64,000 nucleotides of DNA from an uncultured Bacteroidales bacterium (GTDB lineage Bacteria > Bacteroidota > Bacteroidia > Bacteroidales > UBA932): positions 6,268 to 70,267 of the forward strand of contig CAJOHK010000003.1 of assembly GCA_905234285.1 (NCBI GenBank), written 5' to 3'. The position numbers and the translations under genes are program-made. This document shows, in pieces, positions 26,001 to 34,483 of the stretch; position 1 is the first letter of the stretch, and each line of letters begins with the position of its first letter. The notes beneath the pieces were generated by a model. The model was not told the origin of the DNA. It ran no database searches and worked only from the letters and a program-made list of their open reading frames with translations.

Positions 26001-27917
26001 CCAGGTTAACTGAGGTCCCACATCCGGGAAGGACAATCGGACGCGGCTTGTCTTCAGGTCAGTATATTTGTGCGAGACATCTGTAGCGCCCGAATAAATG
26101 GGATACAATTCAATATTTTCAGGAAGACCGGAATCCCAATAGGATGTAACCACATTCCCGGCCAGGGCCGTGGTGTAAGTAGGGCCGAAGTCTGTCGGAT
26201 ACCAGACTTTCATGGCCTTTCCGGCAGAAGCTTTGTCCTCAATTCCCGCCAGGAAAGTGGTGAACTTGACGGCGTCATCATCTATGATAGAGAATACCAG
26301 ATAATCGTCCCCGACAATGCCCTCCGTATAGGTTGAATAACTGAACTGATCTTTGGCAATCAGATAGGGATTGGGCACACGGAAGCGATTGTCAAACAGG
26401 GAGCTCTGGTACAGTTCTACGGGAACAGTGGTGGTTCCCCAGCTATGCAGGCTCCAAAGCTTCTCGTCAATGAAGGTACCGTCGGCCACTTTGGTCCAGT
26501 TTTCTGCCGGAAGGTCCATTACCAGATGCATATAACCCTTGTCTGTTCTGGTATATTTAAAGGACGGGTCTTCATATTTTGTATAAACCCCGCCGAACTC
26601 GAGTTCATACACATCTCCGTTTTTGAACCGGTTCACAACATGGGTATAGCTACCGCTATTGGTAATCAACATGGGATAACCGGCCGAAGCCTTCTCTTCC
26701 ACGCCGGTCTTGAAGGGAGTATAGGTCACCTTCCCGTCATCGGCCACGCTGAACACGAAGTAGGGATCGGACGTGACGCCCTCCGTATAAGGCGTATAGC
26801 CAAATTGGGCACAGGCTACGGTGTACGGGTTGTTGATGCGGAATTTCTCCGGTCGCAGGCCACTGCGTTCAACGGTAACAGGGACCCAGGTAGGGGTGGT
26901 GGTGTAACCCGTGTTATTGCTCCACAGGAAATCGTCGCGGAACGTGGCGGTACCGTAGGCTTCCCACTGCAGGTCCACGGGCACGTACGGGATATCCACA
27001 TTCACCTTAGCGATGGTACCGCGGACCATCCTGATGGGGACGACGGTGGTCTTGGTCATCCAGCTGTCAGCATCGTCCGAGCGACCTACTGTAAGGACCA
27101 TACCGGCGGGAATGATACCCACCGGAAGGGAGAAATAGAACGTGGCTTCATTGCCGAGGCTGGAGAAACGCATAGTAAGGCCATTCTCGGCCTTTGTTAC
27201 CACTTTGTCATATTCCACTACGGCGCCACGCTCTGTTTCCGTAACTTCAAAGGCTCCCGCAAGGGCCACGTCCGGGTGGGTGAGGCTGATAAAATCGGCG
27301 TCATCCGGGAGTCCGGTGATGTGAAAGGCCAGAACGCTTGTGAGTTGGGTAAAGGCATACTTGCCGCTGCCATCTTTCTTACCTACCATGGGTACCACTG
27401 CCAGCGGATTGCCGGAGGGTGGCGTGATGTCAGAAGGAAGATCCATCACCAGTTTGCCGCCTATGACGGCCCAGTCTGGCGCGTATTCGCCAGCCTGGGC
27501 GTCAGGATCTAACCGCGAAGGATAAAAGGCATACTGATCCAGAACGTATCCCGTACCCAGGCTTGCAAAGGTTCGGTTGCCATTCTGACCATCCTTGAAA
27601 ACCTTGTCCTGGTTATCCTGCACGGTGGTGGGATCCTCACTAGCCATACGTGTGAAAACGATGTACGAGCGGATATCTTTTGCCGAATTGTACACCGACA
27701 CATCTATGTTGTCGCCGTCCTCCCAGGAGAAGGCAGCGCCAGAGGCGCTAATATCATAGGTAGTTTTGACAATCGGAGCCTCTCCGAAATAGGCCTGGAT
27801 AGTGGTAAACCGGCCATCCTTTGGATCCTGGAAGTCTTCTTCCATCGTGTGGGAACACGCCGCAAATACGGCTACACATCCCACGATGGCGAGTATGGTA
27901 TATGTTAAATTTCTCAT
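23055..27917 (-). CDS. Modular surface sialidase (GH33) with fimbrillin-like head and five repeat modules
   Basis: 1620 residues. Lipobox FAACS. Fimbrillin-like head (~25-310). Five copies of the shared module start near residues 315, 472, 637, 800 and 965; copies 2 and 3 are very alike. A sialidase-associated N-terminal sandwich is at ~1120-1235. The GH33 catalytic domain (~1240-1620) has the FRIP motif (FRIPALVTTKAGTL), five Asp boxes such as STDGGKTW and STDHGETW, the SEATVAEL glutamate, and ILYES near the end with the catalytic tyrosine. It releases terminal sialic acid from host glycans. Its ATG overlaps the peptide E stop (ATGA), so the two are translationally coupled. Confidence 0.92.
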   Translation of the reverse strand: MRNLTYTILAIVGCVAVFAACSHTMEEDFQDPKDGRFTTIQAYFGEAPIVKTTYDISASGAAFSWEDGDNIDVSVYNSAKDIRSYIVFTRMASEDPTTVQDNQDKVFKDGQNGNRTFASLGTGYVLDQYAFYPSRLDPDAQAGEYAPDWAVIGGKLVMDLPSDITPPSGNPLAVVPMVGKKDGSGKYAFTQLTSVLAFHITGLPDDADFISLTHPDVALAGAFEVTETERGAVVEYDKVVTKAENGLTMRFSSLGNEATFYFSLPVGIIPAGMVLTVGRSDDADSWMTKTTVVPIRMVRGTIAKVNVDIPYVPVDLQWEAYGTATFRDDFLWSNNTGYTTTPTWVPVTVERSGLRPEKFRINNPYTVACAQFGYTPYTEGVTSDPYFVFSVADDGKVTYTPFKTGVEEKASAGYPMLITNSGSYTHVVNRFKNGDVYELEFGGVYTKYEDPSFKYTRTDKGYMHLVMDLPAENWTKVADGTFIDEKLWSLHSWGTTTVPVELYQSSLFDNRFRVPNPYLIAKDQFSYSTYTEGIVGDDYLVFSIIDDDAVKFTTFLAGIEDKASAGKAMKVWYPTDFGPTYTTALAGNVVTSYWDSGLPENIELYPIYSGATDVSHKYTDLKTSRVRLSFPDVGPQLTWTQVAEGTFIDEKIWSLQGWGSTRVPIELYQSSFNANQFRVPNPYLIAKEQFGYSTYTDGIVGDDYLVFSIGENDAVKFTTFLAGIEDKSSAGRAMKVWYPSDFGTYSTALAGNLVRSYRAGLPEEVELYPIYTDVSDDSYKYTNQEDNRVRLTFPEPWKSVKTLRFKDDFIFTNRHGKPANSNVEVSLEQSGTNPRQFRIANPYPALCDALGVNKYTTDVSEYLYMTVAANNTVTYEEFRPGVGDSSKELMVCEPSDWNTKSGGSATTGKSKVETYGLDGLPEVIRLFAIYHEVDNYKPSGTSGNYLYTRADTSQGEVIVLAPTLPLDEGWTSLGNCRFKDKQVWECASLTDYVTAEIQQNNANPCKFRIAKPYPGEESGDWFVFDVTDPDQVVCDKYYLDYEVTASGKETFKPYIWTTYYSTDYSKVLSTQENGLPAVVELGVCYRKEPWVSYDYEIGRNHEMLAIEIIFPGCHSYNTLTVTAYQTPIIREFDLRVAKLSVPSNGTLNRLVVKITGGDYSKMTGLRLYKNNPGSWMQSSYVAPDANGVVTMTDFTAAINGDMDLNFRINDDSMIGSSIRFDVQEIVVDGLSLEIVQDKDFPRFPGVRVNHGGDKVTVRGYSGDAEETVASFRIPALVTTKAGTLIAAYDVRYDSSVDLQGDIDVGVKRSTDGGKTWSDLVLAMDMGTYGYNVTDADSWKSAQVNNGIGDPCLLVDENTGTIFCFAIWAHGHEGSRVLGYAGTGYEIDDTPQFMMVKSTDDGLTWSEPINLTKQLKRYNWKCTFQGPGRGITMKDGTLVIPMQHQENGVLNSGIAYSTDHGETWHSHNLACNTTSEATVAELTPGVLLLSMRDETGSHYRREYITTDLGRSWTPFAHNGQMWDSTTEASLIHVLAADNVLNKDLMLFSSPQGRTGWRNHMTIQYSLDQGVTWHENTLLIDEGASLGYSCLTMIDNATVGILYESSRGNILFQAIPLTDIIQ
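25500..26500 (-). repeat. Internal tandem duplication in the sialidase gene
   Basis: Modules 2 and 3 repeat with a period of ~495 bp (165 codons). Both contain GTFIDEK, RVPNPYLIAK, GIVGDDYLVFSI and KFTTFLAGIEDK. The other modules are much more diverged, so this pair looks like a recent duplication. Confidence 0.85.
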
Positions 27918-28078
27918 AGGCTGAAAAGATCTTCCATAATGCCAAACGGATTGGCGATATCATCAAAATCCATGTCAGAGTTCGTGTCGTCTCCCAGCAT
28001 GGAGTTAGGAATCATACAACGGGAGCCCAAATCGAACTCCACTACACCGCTCTCGGGTGCAAGATAGGGAAACTTCAT
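27914..28078 (-). CDS. Short peptide E of the MKxxY[LM]xPE family (54 aa), absent from ORF track
   Basis: ATG at 28078 opens a 54-codon frame, MKFPYLAPESGVVEFDLGS followed by an acidic tail rich in Asp and Met. It is the most divergent family member but keeps M-K-x-x-Y-L-x-P-E and the hydrophobic spacing. It lies 16 nt after the M60 peptidase stop, and its TGA overlaps the sialidase ATG. This is the one member inside the large operon rather than in a bicistron. Function unknown. Confidence 0.7.
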   Translation of the reverse strand: MKFPYLAPESGVVEFDLGSRCMIPNSMLGDDTNSDMDFDDIANPFGIMEDLFSL

Positions 28079-28094
28079 TCTTGTGTAGTTCTGA

Positions 28095-31000
28095 TTATTG
28101 AACTTTTACGCGGGTTCCGTCGGCCTGGACTGCCCAGAGGGAGGTGCCCGACAGGGTTACAGGCGACGTAAACGTAAACAAATTGGAGAAATACAGCAAA
28201 TCTCCTTCTGAGGTGGTGCCGCGGCGAACCTCCACGGCCACAGCCTCGTCGCAGTCGGACAGGGAGACCTTGGAGCCTTCAATCTTGGCCTTGGGCGTCT
28301 TGGTGATAGCCTTCTTATCCTTGAACTGCGTATAGAAACCCATCTCGCTGTAGGTGGTACCGCCATGCTTGGTGCGGTCCTCCAGATACTGGATAGGCGC
28401 AGCCTTGGGCAGGTTCATGTCACGAACGCGGGCCTTGGATTCGTTAATCATGGAGGTGGTAACCGTGTACTTGGTACTGCCGTACTGGCTGTAAGTCTCG
28501 TCAATGGTCCTGAAGAATCCCCAGGCATCGAAGAACTCGGTAAGGTCTTCGCCGGACACGACGCAGCAAGCCTCATAGTACTTAAGCTGGCACAGGCCGG
28601 CATTCTCGGCCAGACCGTAATAGTTCAGGGCCTCGTGGTTGGGAAGCTGATGACCATCGCGGAAGTAATTGAACAGGGCCGGGAAGAAATCTTCCTTGAA
28701 GCCGCACTTATGGTAGTAGTTCCAAAGCTGCCAGTTCAGGCGCATGTGCAGCTCGGGGTCTTCGCCCTGATAGCTGCCATCGCCAAGAACAGCCCAGGGA
28801 CGACTCTTGGCGTAGTCGGCGGCCAGGTCACTGATCTTTTTACCGCGGGACCAGCGGGTGGCGTTGGGGTAAGATTCTCCATTGGCCGTGGCGAGTTTCA
28901 TCACGCAGTAGTTGGAGAACAGGTTGTTGGAACTCTCTGTGGTGGAACGCCAGTTGATGGCCATCTGGTTCACATGGCCCATTTCGTGGGCGGGACCCCA
29001 GATGTTTCCCTGGCCCTCGCCTTCCTGCATCTTCTCCCGGGAGCCGATGGCGGCGATGGTGCTGATACCAAACTGCACACGGCGGTTCATGGCATTCATG
29101 TAAACATCGGGGTTGGAGCTGGTAACTGCCATCATGTGATTATTGAACCACTTGACTTTGTCCAGGCCCATGAGCTCGTGCTCCCAGCGGGTAATGTCAT
29201 CCCACACGCCGATGCCGCTGCGAATGCTGTTGGGCCAGTCGCTGCGCAGCTGGTTGGTATGGAACAGGAACATACATTTCTCGCCCTTAACGGTAAAGTA
29301 CTTGTAGGTGCAGTGATTCAGCAGTTCCTTGTAGCGATCGTCGTCGTGGCGGGCAGGATCGAAGTAACCCTGCACTGTGCCGCAGCCGGGCAGGATATGC
29401 ACCTTGACAGACTTGAAGGTGGATATATCCTGACGGTTGTCTGCGGGAACGATGTTGTAAATATAGGCCATACCGCTGGCGGTAATGCGCACGGTGTTGA
29501 TACCGGCATTGAGCGCGGTTTGCTGGTCGATGTTCTCGTTCTCACCGCCGCCGCCATAGTTGGGGCCGTATTCGTCGGACTCGCCGTACACCGCCAGGGC
29601 CACCGTCTGGCCGACAGGGATCTGGTCTACGCAAACCAGGAGATCCTGGCCGTTCTTGACCTCGATGCCGGTGGGGTTGTTCATGGAGGTGTAATACTGC
29701 ATTACCAGGGCCCTGTTCACACGACTGTCGCTGTAAGGCTCATAGGTGTGGATGCGGAAGTCTTTCTCGTTCTCGTTGTATGTATTGTTGAACAGCGGCA
29801 TGGCTACGTTGGCAGCCAGGTAAGGAGCGACACCGTTGAGCTTGATGATGTCCTTCTTGGTAATGCCTTCCTTGAGCTCGGAGCAGGACATGTCGGTGAA
29901 GATCTTGCCAATCCAATCGTTCACCTGGGCGCTGTTGCTGTTGAAGAACTCTACCTCGGCGGTGCAAATGTAATTGCCGTCGTCGTGCGTGCCGGGATCA
30001 CCGTTCTCGATCTCGATCTTCATCCAGGTGGCATTCTGGACGGGCGTATCCAGGTAGGCGGTCTGATAGCCGCCACGGCCGCCGAAGTCGTAGGACTGGG
30101 CCAGGATGTACTGGTCATCCTCGGCCGTCTTGTAGTAGACATTGAACTGGCCGATCTGGCCGCGCCCATGCGTACCATTGCCCGACGAGGTGCCGCGGTG
30201 CATGATGCTGATGTAGTCTATGCGCTGGTCGCCGAAGAACTCGAATTCCCACACAACCGGGAAAACGGTAGCGCCGTCGCCGGCGGGAGAATGGTAGAAG
30301 GTACCGTAGTTACCGTCCGAGAGGGCTTCGGCGTGGCCGCTATAGTTGTCATCGTCCTGATTGACGCGCACAGAAAGCGGAGCCACTTTGTCGGCCTTGA
30401 AAATCTCGGGGTCGGTGACGGAAATACTGTTCTGCGTCACTATGCACTTGGTGTTGGCCTTGCTCTCGGAGCTGTTGAGCGCCTTGAGAGGGATGGAAGC
30501 ACTGCGCTTGTAGGGCAGTTCGTTCACATCTACCTGGAAGACAAAGCTGGTGGTGGCAAAAGCCTTGGTGCTGCTTTCCAGGCCCGAGAAACGGATCCAC
30601 TTATCGCCGTCCTCGGAGTCATATTCGGGCTTCTGAACCTGGGACTCGTCCAGGTTCACGTTGGAAGCCACGGATACCACCACCGTGCCGCCCTCGGGAC
30701 CCACCGTCACGTCTTTGACGATGATGGCGGGGCCGTAACCGAACTGGGCCACGGACAGGGTGTAGCTGGAGGTGCCGCCCTGGACTTTCACCAGGGCACG
30801 GCGTACGCTCTCCTTATCCTTGTTGTCGCTCACCGAGATCATGACGCCCTTTTGGGCCGTAAGGCTGCGGCCCACCTGGCACCAGTCGGCGCTGGACTCG
30901 AATTTCCACTGGTCCTCGGGGACATTGGTGGTAACCGGAATAAAGGCTACCTGAGCATTCTGTTCCAGAACGACCACGGCATAGGTATCCATATCTATCT

Positions 31001-31097
31001 GGAAGGTGCCGTCACTGAGCTCTTTCTCCTTGTTACAGGCTGCCAGTGCGCACACGGCTAAGGCCAGAATTCCTATGTGTTTGATAATGGATTTCAT
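28095..31097 (-). CDS. M60-family (enhancin-like) metallopeptidase lipoprotein, probable mucinase
   Basis: 1000 residues, lipobox LAACN. BACON-like domains at ~35-120 and ~128-225. F5/8 type C domain at ~240-390 (ALSDGNYGTFYHSPAGD). Peptidase M60 region at ~430-860 with the zinc motif H704-E-M-G-H708 and a downstream glutamate near 721. A short Ig-like C-terminus ends the protein. M60 enzymes studied in gut bacteria cut mucins next to O-glycosylated Ser/Thr. Paired here with a sialidase and SusCD, it is very likely a surface O-glycopeptidase. Spacing of 9 nt to the upstream gene supports one operon. Confidence 0.92.
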   Translation of the reverse strand: MKSIIKHIGILALAVCALAACNKEKELSDGTFQIDMDTYAVVVLEQNAQVAFIPVTTNVPEDQWKFESSADWCQVGRSLTAQKGVMISVSDNKDKESVRRALVKVQGGTSSYTLSVAQFGYGPAIIVKDVTVGPEGGTVVVSVASNVNLDESQVQKPEYDSEDGDKWIRFSGLESSTKAFATTSFVFQVDVNELPYKRSASIPLKALNSSESKANTKCIVTQNSISVTDPEIFKADKVAPLSVRVNQDDDNYSGHAEALSDGNYGTFYHSPAGDGATVFPVVWEFEFFGDQRIDYISIMHRGTSSGNGTHGRGQIGQFNVYYKTAEDDQYILAQSYDFGGRGGYQTAYLDTPVQNATWMKIEIENGDPGTHDDGNYICTAEVEFFNSNSAQVNDWIGKIFTDMSCSELKEGITKKDIIKLNGVAPYLAANVAMPLFNNTYNENEKDFRIHTYEPYSDSRVNRALVMQYYTSMNNPTGIEVKNGQDLLVCVDQIPVGQTVALAVYGESDEYGPNYGGGGENENIDQQTALNAGINTVRITASGMAYIYNIVPADNRQDISTFKSVKVHILPGCGTVQGYFDPARHDDDRYKELLNHCTYKYFTVKGEKCMFLFHTNQLRSDWPNSIRSGIGVWDDITRWEHELMGLDKVKWFNNHMMAVTSSNPDVYMNAMNRRVQFGISTIAAIGSREKMQEGEGQGNIWGPAHEMGHVNQMAINWRSTTESSNNLFSNYCVMKLATANGESYPNATRWSRGKKISDLAADYAKSRPWAVLGDGSYQGEDPELHMRLNWQLWNYYHKCGFKEDFFPALFNYFRDGHQLPNHEALNYYGLAENAGLCQLKYYEACCVVSGEDLTEFFDAWGFFRTIDETYSQYGSTKYTVTTSMINESKARVRDMNLPKAAPIQYLEDRTKHGGTTYSEMGFYTQFKDKKAITKTPKAKIEGSKVSLSDCDEAVAVEVRRGTTSEGDLLYFSNLFTFTSPVTLSGTSLWAVQADGTRVKVQ

Positions 31098-31106
31098 AGT
31101 CTTATA

Positions 31107-32549
31107 CTAATTGTCTGAGGTTCCATAAAGTTCCAGTTCGGCCAGGGCCACCCACTTGGGACTGGAAGCGTAATTGACGCGAAGGTCGCCGGCTATAGAC
31201 TCGGCAATACCAAAGCGGATGTACTTGAAGTTGGAGGTATGCTTCATGACAGGAAGGGTGAACCAGGTAGCTGCAGAGGTGGGCATCTCCGGGTCGGCGA
31301 CATCGCCGTTATCAATCACCTCCCAGTTGGTCTTGTCGTTGCTCACGCCCACCACAATGTGCGTAGGAACGCCATTGGGGTTATTGGCACGGGTGCAGTA
31401 GGACATCACGATGGCCTTGAGCGGAGACTTGAGGGAAATATCCACGTAGATGCCGTATACGGGATCTGCGTTGGTTACCGATCCGCTCCAGGGCGAGTGC
31501 CAGTAGGTGGCGATATTGCCGTCTACCAGGGCCGGAGCACCGTCGCCGTCGCCGGCATGATTGGCGCTTACCTCTACCATATCGGAGCTGAGGGTAATCT
31601 TGTCGGGATCCATGCGCAAGTTGAGCAGGAAGTAGTTCTTCTTGGCGTCAATGACGAACTCGCTCTTGGAACAGTCTGTCACGATGATGGGAAGGGCATA
31701 CTCTACCAGCATATCCATATAGGCGCGGGTAATCTCCACGTCAAACTCTACATCCAGCTTGCCCTTGGTAAAGTGCAGTTCCGTGGTGGGAAGGTTGAAG
31801 GCCTTTGCGGGAAGCAGCGTATAGTTCTTTGCGTTGTTGTAGTTGTAGTCGGCCAGCCAGGCTTCGTCGCCGGGGGCGATGGAGCAGGTGAAATCCCACT
31901 GGTTCTCGTCCATGTTCAGCGACAGCGTGTTGCGGTAACTGGCCACGGCAGGACTGGCGTTGGTGTACTGGTGGGGCTCGATACCCGTGGTTTGCAGGGC
32001 CAGCTTGGGCACCTGGATCTCCGGTTTGAGGACGATGAGGTTAATGTCGGACGAAACGGGTTCGTCGGCGAAAACCTGCAGGCCCAGCACATACTCGTTG
32101 TCGGGGTTGGCTTCCATAAGGGCGCTCAGGGCCACGGTCTTGAGACTCACGTACACCACCTGGTATGCATCATCGGAACCAAAGTCCAGGTTTACCTTGG
32201 CCTGGTCCGGGAGCGGATTCTTGTCGGCATCCGTGAACGAGAACAACGATGCGGGAATGAGCGTGAAATTGGTTTCCTTAGAGGTATTGTACATGGACAT
32301 CTGGGCCTGGTCGAAGGGAATGACCACGGCCGATGCCTTACCGTCCAGGTTGCGGCCGCTCTTGCAAACGGGGATGCGGTAGAAACCGTCTTCTCCGGTG
32401 CGGAAGAGCGTCAGGTTCTGTTCACCGCCGTTACGGAAGTATACCATAGTCTGGAATTCTTCCATATTGTCCGAGCGATGATCCTCGCAGGCAGCAGCGG
32501 CGAAAAGGGCCAGCGCTGCGGGTATCAAATATTTGAAAATGGTTTTCAT
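31107..32549 (-). CDS. Surface lipoprotein with DUF1735 (BT_3987-like) and F5/8 type C domains
   Basis: 480 residues, lipobox AAACE. Two DUF1735-like domains fill ~25-330, and a C-terminal F5/8 type C domain is at ~335-480 (LVDGNIATYWHSPW, YVDISLKSPLKAIVMSY, YIRFGIAES). Proteins of this build are common directly after susD and act as surface glycan-binding proteins (SGBPs). It lies between SusD and the M60 peptidase with gaps of 20 and 9 nt. Confidence 0.88.
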   Translation of the reverse strand: MKTIFKYLIPAALALFAAAACEDHRSDNMEEFQTMVYFRNGGEQNLTLFRTGEDGFYRIPVCKSGRNLDGKASAVVIPFDQAQMSMYNTSKETNFTLIPASLFSFTDADKNPLPDQAKVNLDFGSDDAYQVVYVSLKTVALSALMEANPDNEYVLGLQVFADEPVSSDINLIVLKPEIQVPKLALQTTGIEPHQYTNASPAVASYRNTLSLNMDENQWDFTCSIAPGDEAWLADYNYNNAKNYTLLPAKAFNLPTTELHFTKGKLDVEFDVEITRAYMDMLVEYALPIIVTDCSKSEFVIDAKKNYFLLNLRMDPDKITLSSDMVEVSANHAGDGDGAPALVDGNIATYWHSPWSGSVTNADPVYGIYVDISLKSPLKAIVMSYCTRANNPNGVPTHIVVGVSNDKTNWEVIDNGDVADPEMPTSAATWFTLPVMKHTSNFKYIRFGIAESIAGDLRVNYASSPKWVALAELELYGTSDN

Positions 32550-32569
32550 CTTTCTTCGGGGTTAGCGGT

Positions 32570-34471
32570 TTACCATCCTAAGTTCTGGGTGAGGAGCTTG
32601 TTACGGTCCAGTTCCCGCTGCAGGAAAGGATACAGGTAGTGGTTATTGCGGAACACGCGGGTCTCGGCCACTTTACGCTTCCACATCTCGGCGGGAGCCG
32701 TTGTGGCCGAGCGGCTGCTCACTACGTCGGTGTCCAGGCCATAGACAGGGCCATTGCACACATCGGTGGCAATCATCCAGGTGCGGGTGTCATAGTAGCG
32801 GTGACCTTCCTGGGCCAGCTCTACCTGACGCTCGCGGTGGATCAGGTCGATGAGTTCCTCTGTAGTAGCATCAGGATAGGCCGATGCATCGGTGATGGAA
32901 GGCATGCCCGAGCGCTCGCGCAGGGCATCCCAGTAGCGCATGGCCTCTTCCAGGTCTACGCCCTCGCCGCTGACACCGCGGCTAATGCACTCAAGCACGG
33001 CCTCGATGTAGTTCAGGTAAATCTCGGCGTAGCGGAAGGTGGGGAAGGTAACATTGCCCCACTGACCCTGATAGGAGTCTACGGTGTGGTCGTACCACTT
33101 GTTCACCAGATAACCCGTGATGGGATAGTCGTGGGTGGTATGGCCCACGGCACCGTTGGCAAAGAAAGCGCGTCCAACAGCGTCGCCATGCTTCCAGCCG
33201 GTTCCGGGCCAGTAAACGGTCACATAGAAGCGGGGTTCGCGGCCACTGTACATGCGGGGCGAGTTGGACGTAGCGTCGTCGTCGCTGCACTTGAGGGCCT
33301 TGAGGAAAGGATTCACGATGGGCGTGAGGTCAAACTCGCGGTCTGCGCTGGGATATCCCGAGCGGCTGTCGATGATGGGGCCGCCATTGCGGTCGTAGCC
33401 AGTGACAGGATAGCGGCCGCCAGCCATGGCATAGGCATCTACCGAGGACTGGGTAGGACCCCATCCACCGTAGGCCGTACCCGTGGCGATGTCGGTGGGA
33501 GCGGTATGTGCGCCCAGCGCCCAGCGGCTCTGGTAACCGCCGCCGCAGAAGATGAGCTCATCGTTCCATTCCTCGTGGAAAATACCGTAATAATTGAGGT
33601 AAGGATTGTCGGGGTTGTCCTTGTCCTTATACAGGCTGTACACGCCCAGATCGATGACGCGCTTGGCAGCCTGAGCGGCCAGGAGCCACTTCTGAGGATC
33701 TTCCTCTACAGGGAACAGGTTGGTGCCGTCGGGGTTGCGGACGGTGCGGTACATGCTGGCGCCGTTAAACAGCGGACGGGCGCTGTACAGTTGCAGGCGG
33801 GAAATGACGGCCAGGGCGGCGCCGCGGGTGGGCAGGCCGTAGTTGGCACTGGTAAGGGTAGCCGGGAGATTCTCGGCGCAGTAGGTCATTTCGCTCACCA
33901 CATAGTTCACGCATTCGTCCCAGGTGTTGCGGGGACGCTGCAGGTCCTGGGTGCTGGCGGTGAAGTCCATAAGATCGTCCCCCACCAGGAAGACAGGGCC
34001 GTAGTCGCGCATGAGCAACCAATAAAGGTACGCGCGCGCGAACCGGGTGCAGTCGTAGTACAGCTGCAGCTGGGTCTTACGGGAAGCGTCCGACTGCAGC
34101 ACAGGATCTGAGCAGGAAAGCGCGTTCTTTAGGAAGATGTTGCAATCGCGGATGCCCTGATACCGGTTGTTGAATTGGTCGTTGGGCACCGTGGTGGCGT
34201 TCCAGGAGCCAAAGTTGATATAGCGGTAATTGTAGTTCCAGGTCATGGATGCCTCATCCGTGGCCCCAAAGATGGGCGTTCCGTTATAGAAGCTGGTAGC
34301 ATCTACGGGAAGATAGCCCCAGCAGTTGTAGAAATACTGGCGGGTATAGCTGTAGGAGGCCCAGATCTTTTCCTCGGTGAGCGTCTCGTCTTCCTGACGG
34401 TCCAGGAACTTGTCACAGGCCGTGGCAAGGAGCGCCGAAAGAGCAATGAGTATATAGAGAGTCTTTTTCAT
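32570..34471 (-). CDS. susD: SusD/RagB-family surface glycan-binding lipoprotein
   Basis: 633 residues, lipobox LATAC. The N-terminal SusD-like TPR region (CDKFLDRQEDETLTEEKIW) and the C-terminal SusD/RagB segment (FRYAEIYLNYIEAVLE, IHRERQVELAQEGHRYYD) are both clear and full length. SusD caps its SusC partner and captures ligand at the outer surface. It is 12 nt downstream of susC. The substrate cannot be read from SusD itself; the neighbouring M60 and GH33 enzymes point to host O-glycoproteins. Confidence 0.96.
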   Translation of the reverse strand: MKKTLYILIALSALLATACDKFLDRQEDETLTEEKIWASYSYTRQYFYNCWGYLPVDATSFYNGTPIFGATDEASMTWNYNYRYINFGSWNATTVPNDQFNNRYQGIRDCNIFLKNALSCSDPVLQSDASRKTQLQLYYDCTRFARAYLYWLLMRDYGPVFLVGDDLMDFTASTQDLQRPRNTWDECVNYVVSEMTYCAENLPATLTSANYGLPTRGAALAVISRLQLYSARPLFNGASMYRTVRNPDGTNLFPVEEDPQKWLLAAQAAKRVIDLGVYSLYKDKDNPDNPYLNYYGIFHEEWNDELIFCGGGYQSRWALGAHTAPTDIATGTAYGGWGPTQSSVDAYAMAGGRYPVTGYDRNGGPIIDSRSGYPSADREFDLTPIVNPFLKALKCSDDDATSNSPRMYSGREPRFYVTVYWPGTGWKHGDAVGRAFFANGAVGHTTHDYPITGYLVNKWYDHTVDSYQGQWGNVTFPTFRYAEIYLNYIEAVLECISRGVSGEGVDLEEAMRYWDALRERSGMPSITDASAYPDATTEELIDLIHRERQVELAQEGHRYYDTRTWMIATDVCNGPVYGLDTDVVSSRSATTAPAEMWKRKVAETRVFRNNHYLYPFLQRELDRNKLLTQNLGW

Positions 34472-34483
34472 ATCCGCAATCTA

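Noticed and set aside
28365-31061. 898-aa plus-strand ORF opposite the M60 peptidase
   Set aside because: Long antisense ORF expected in high-GC DNA; the minus-strand product has clear domains and a lipobox, and this one has none.
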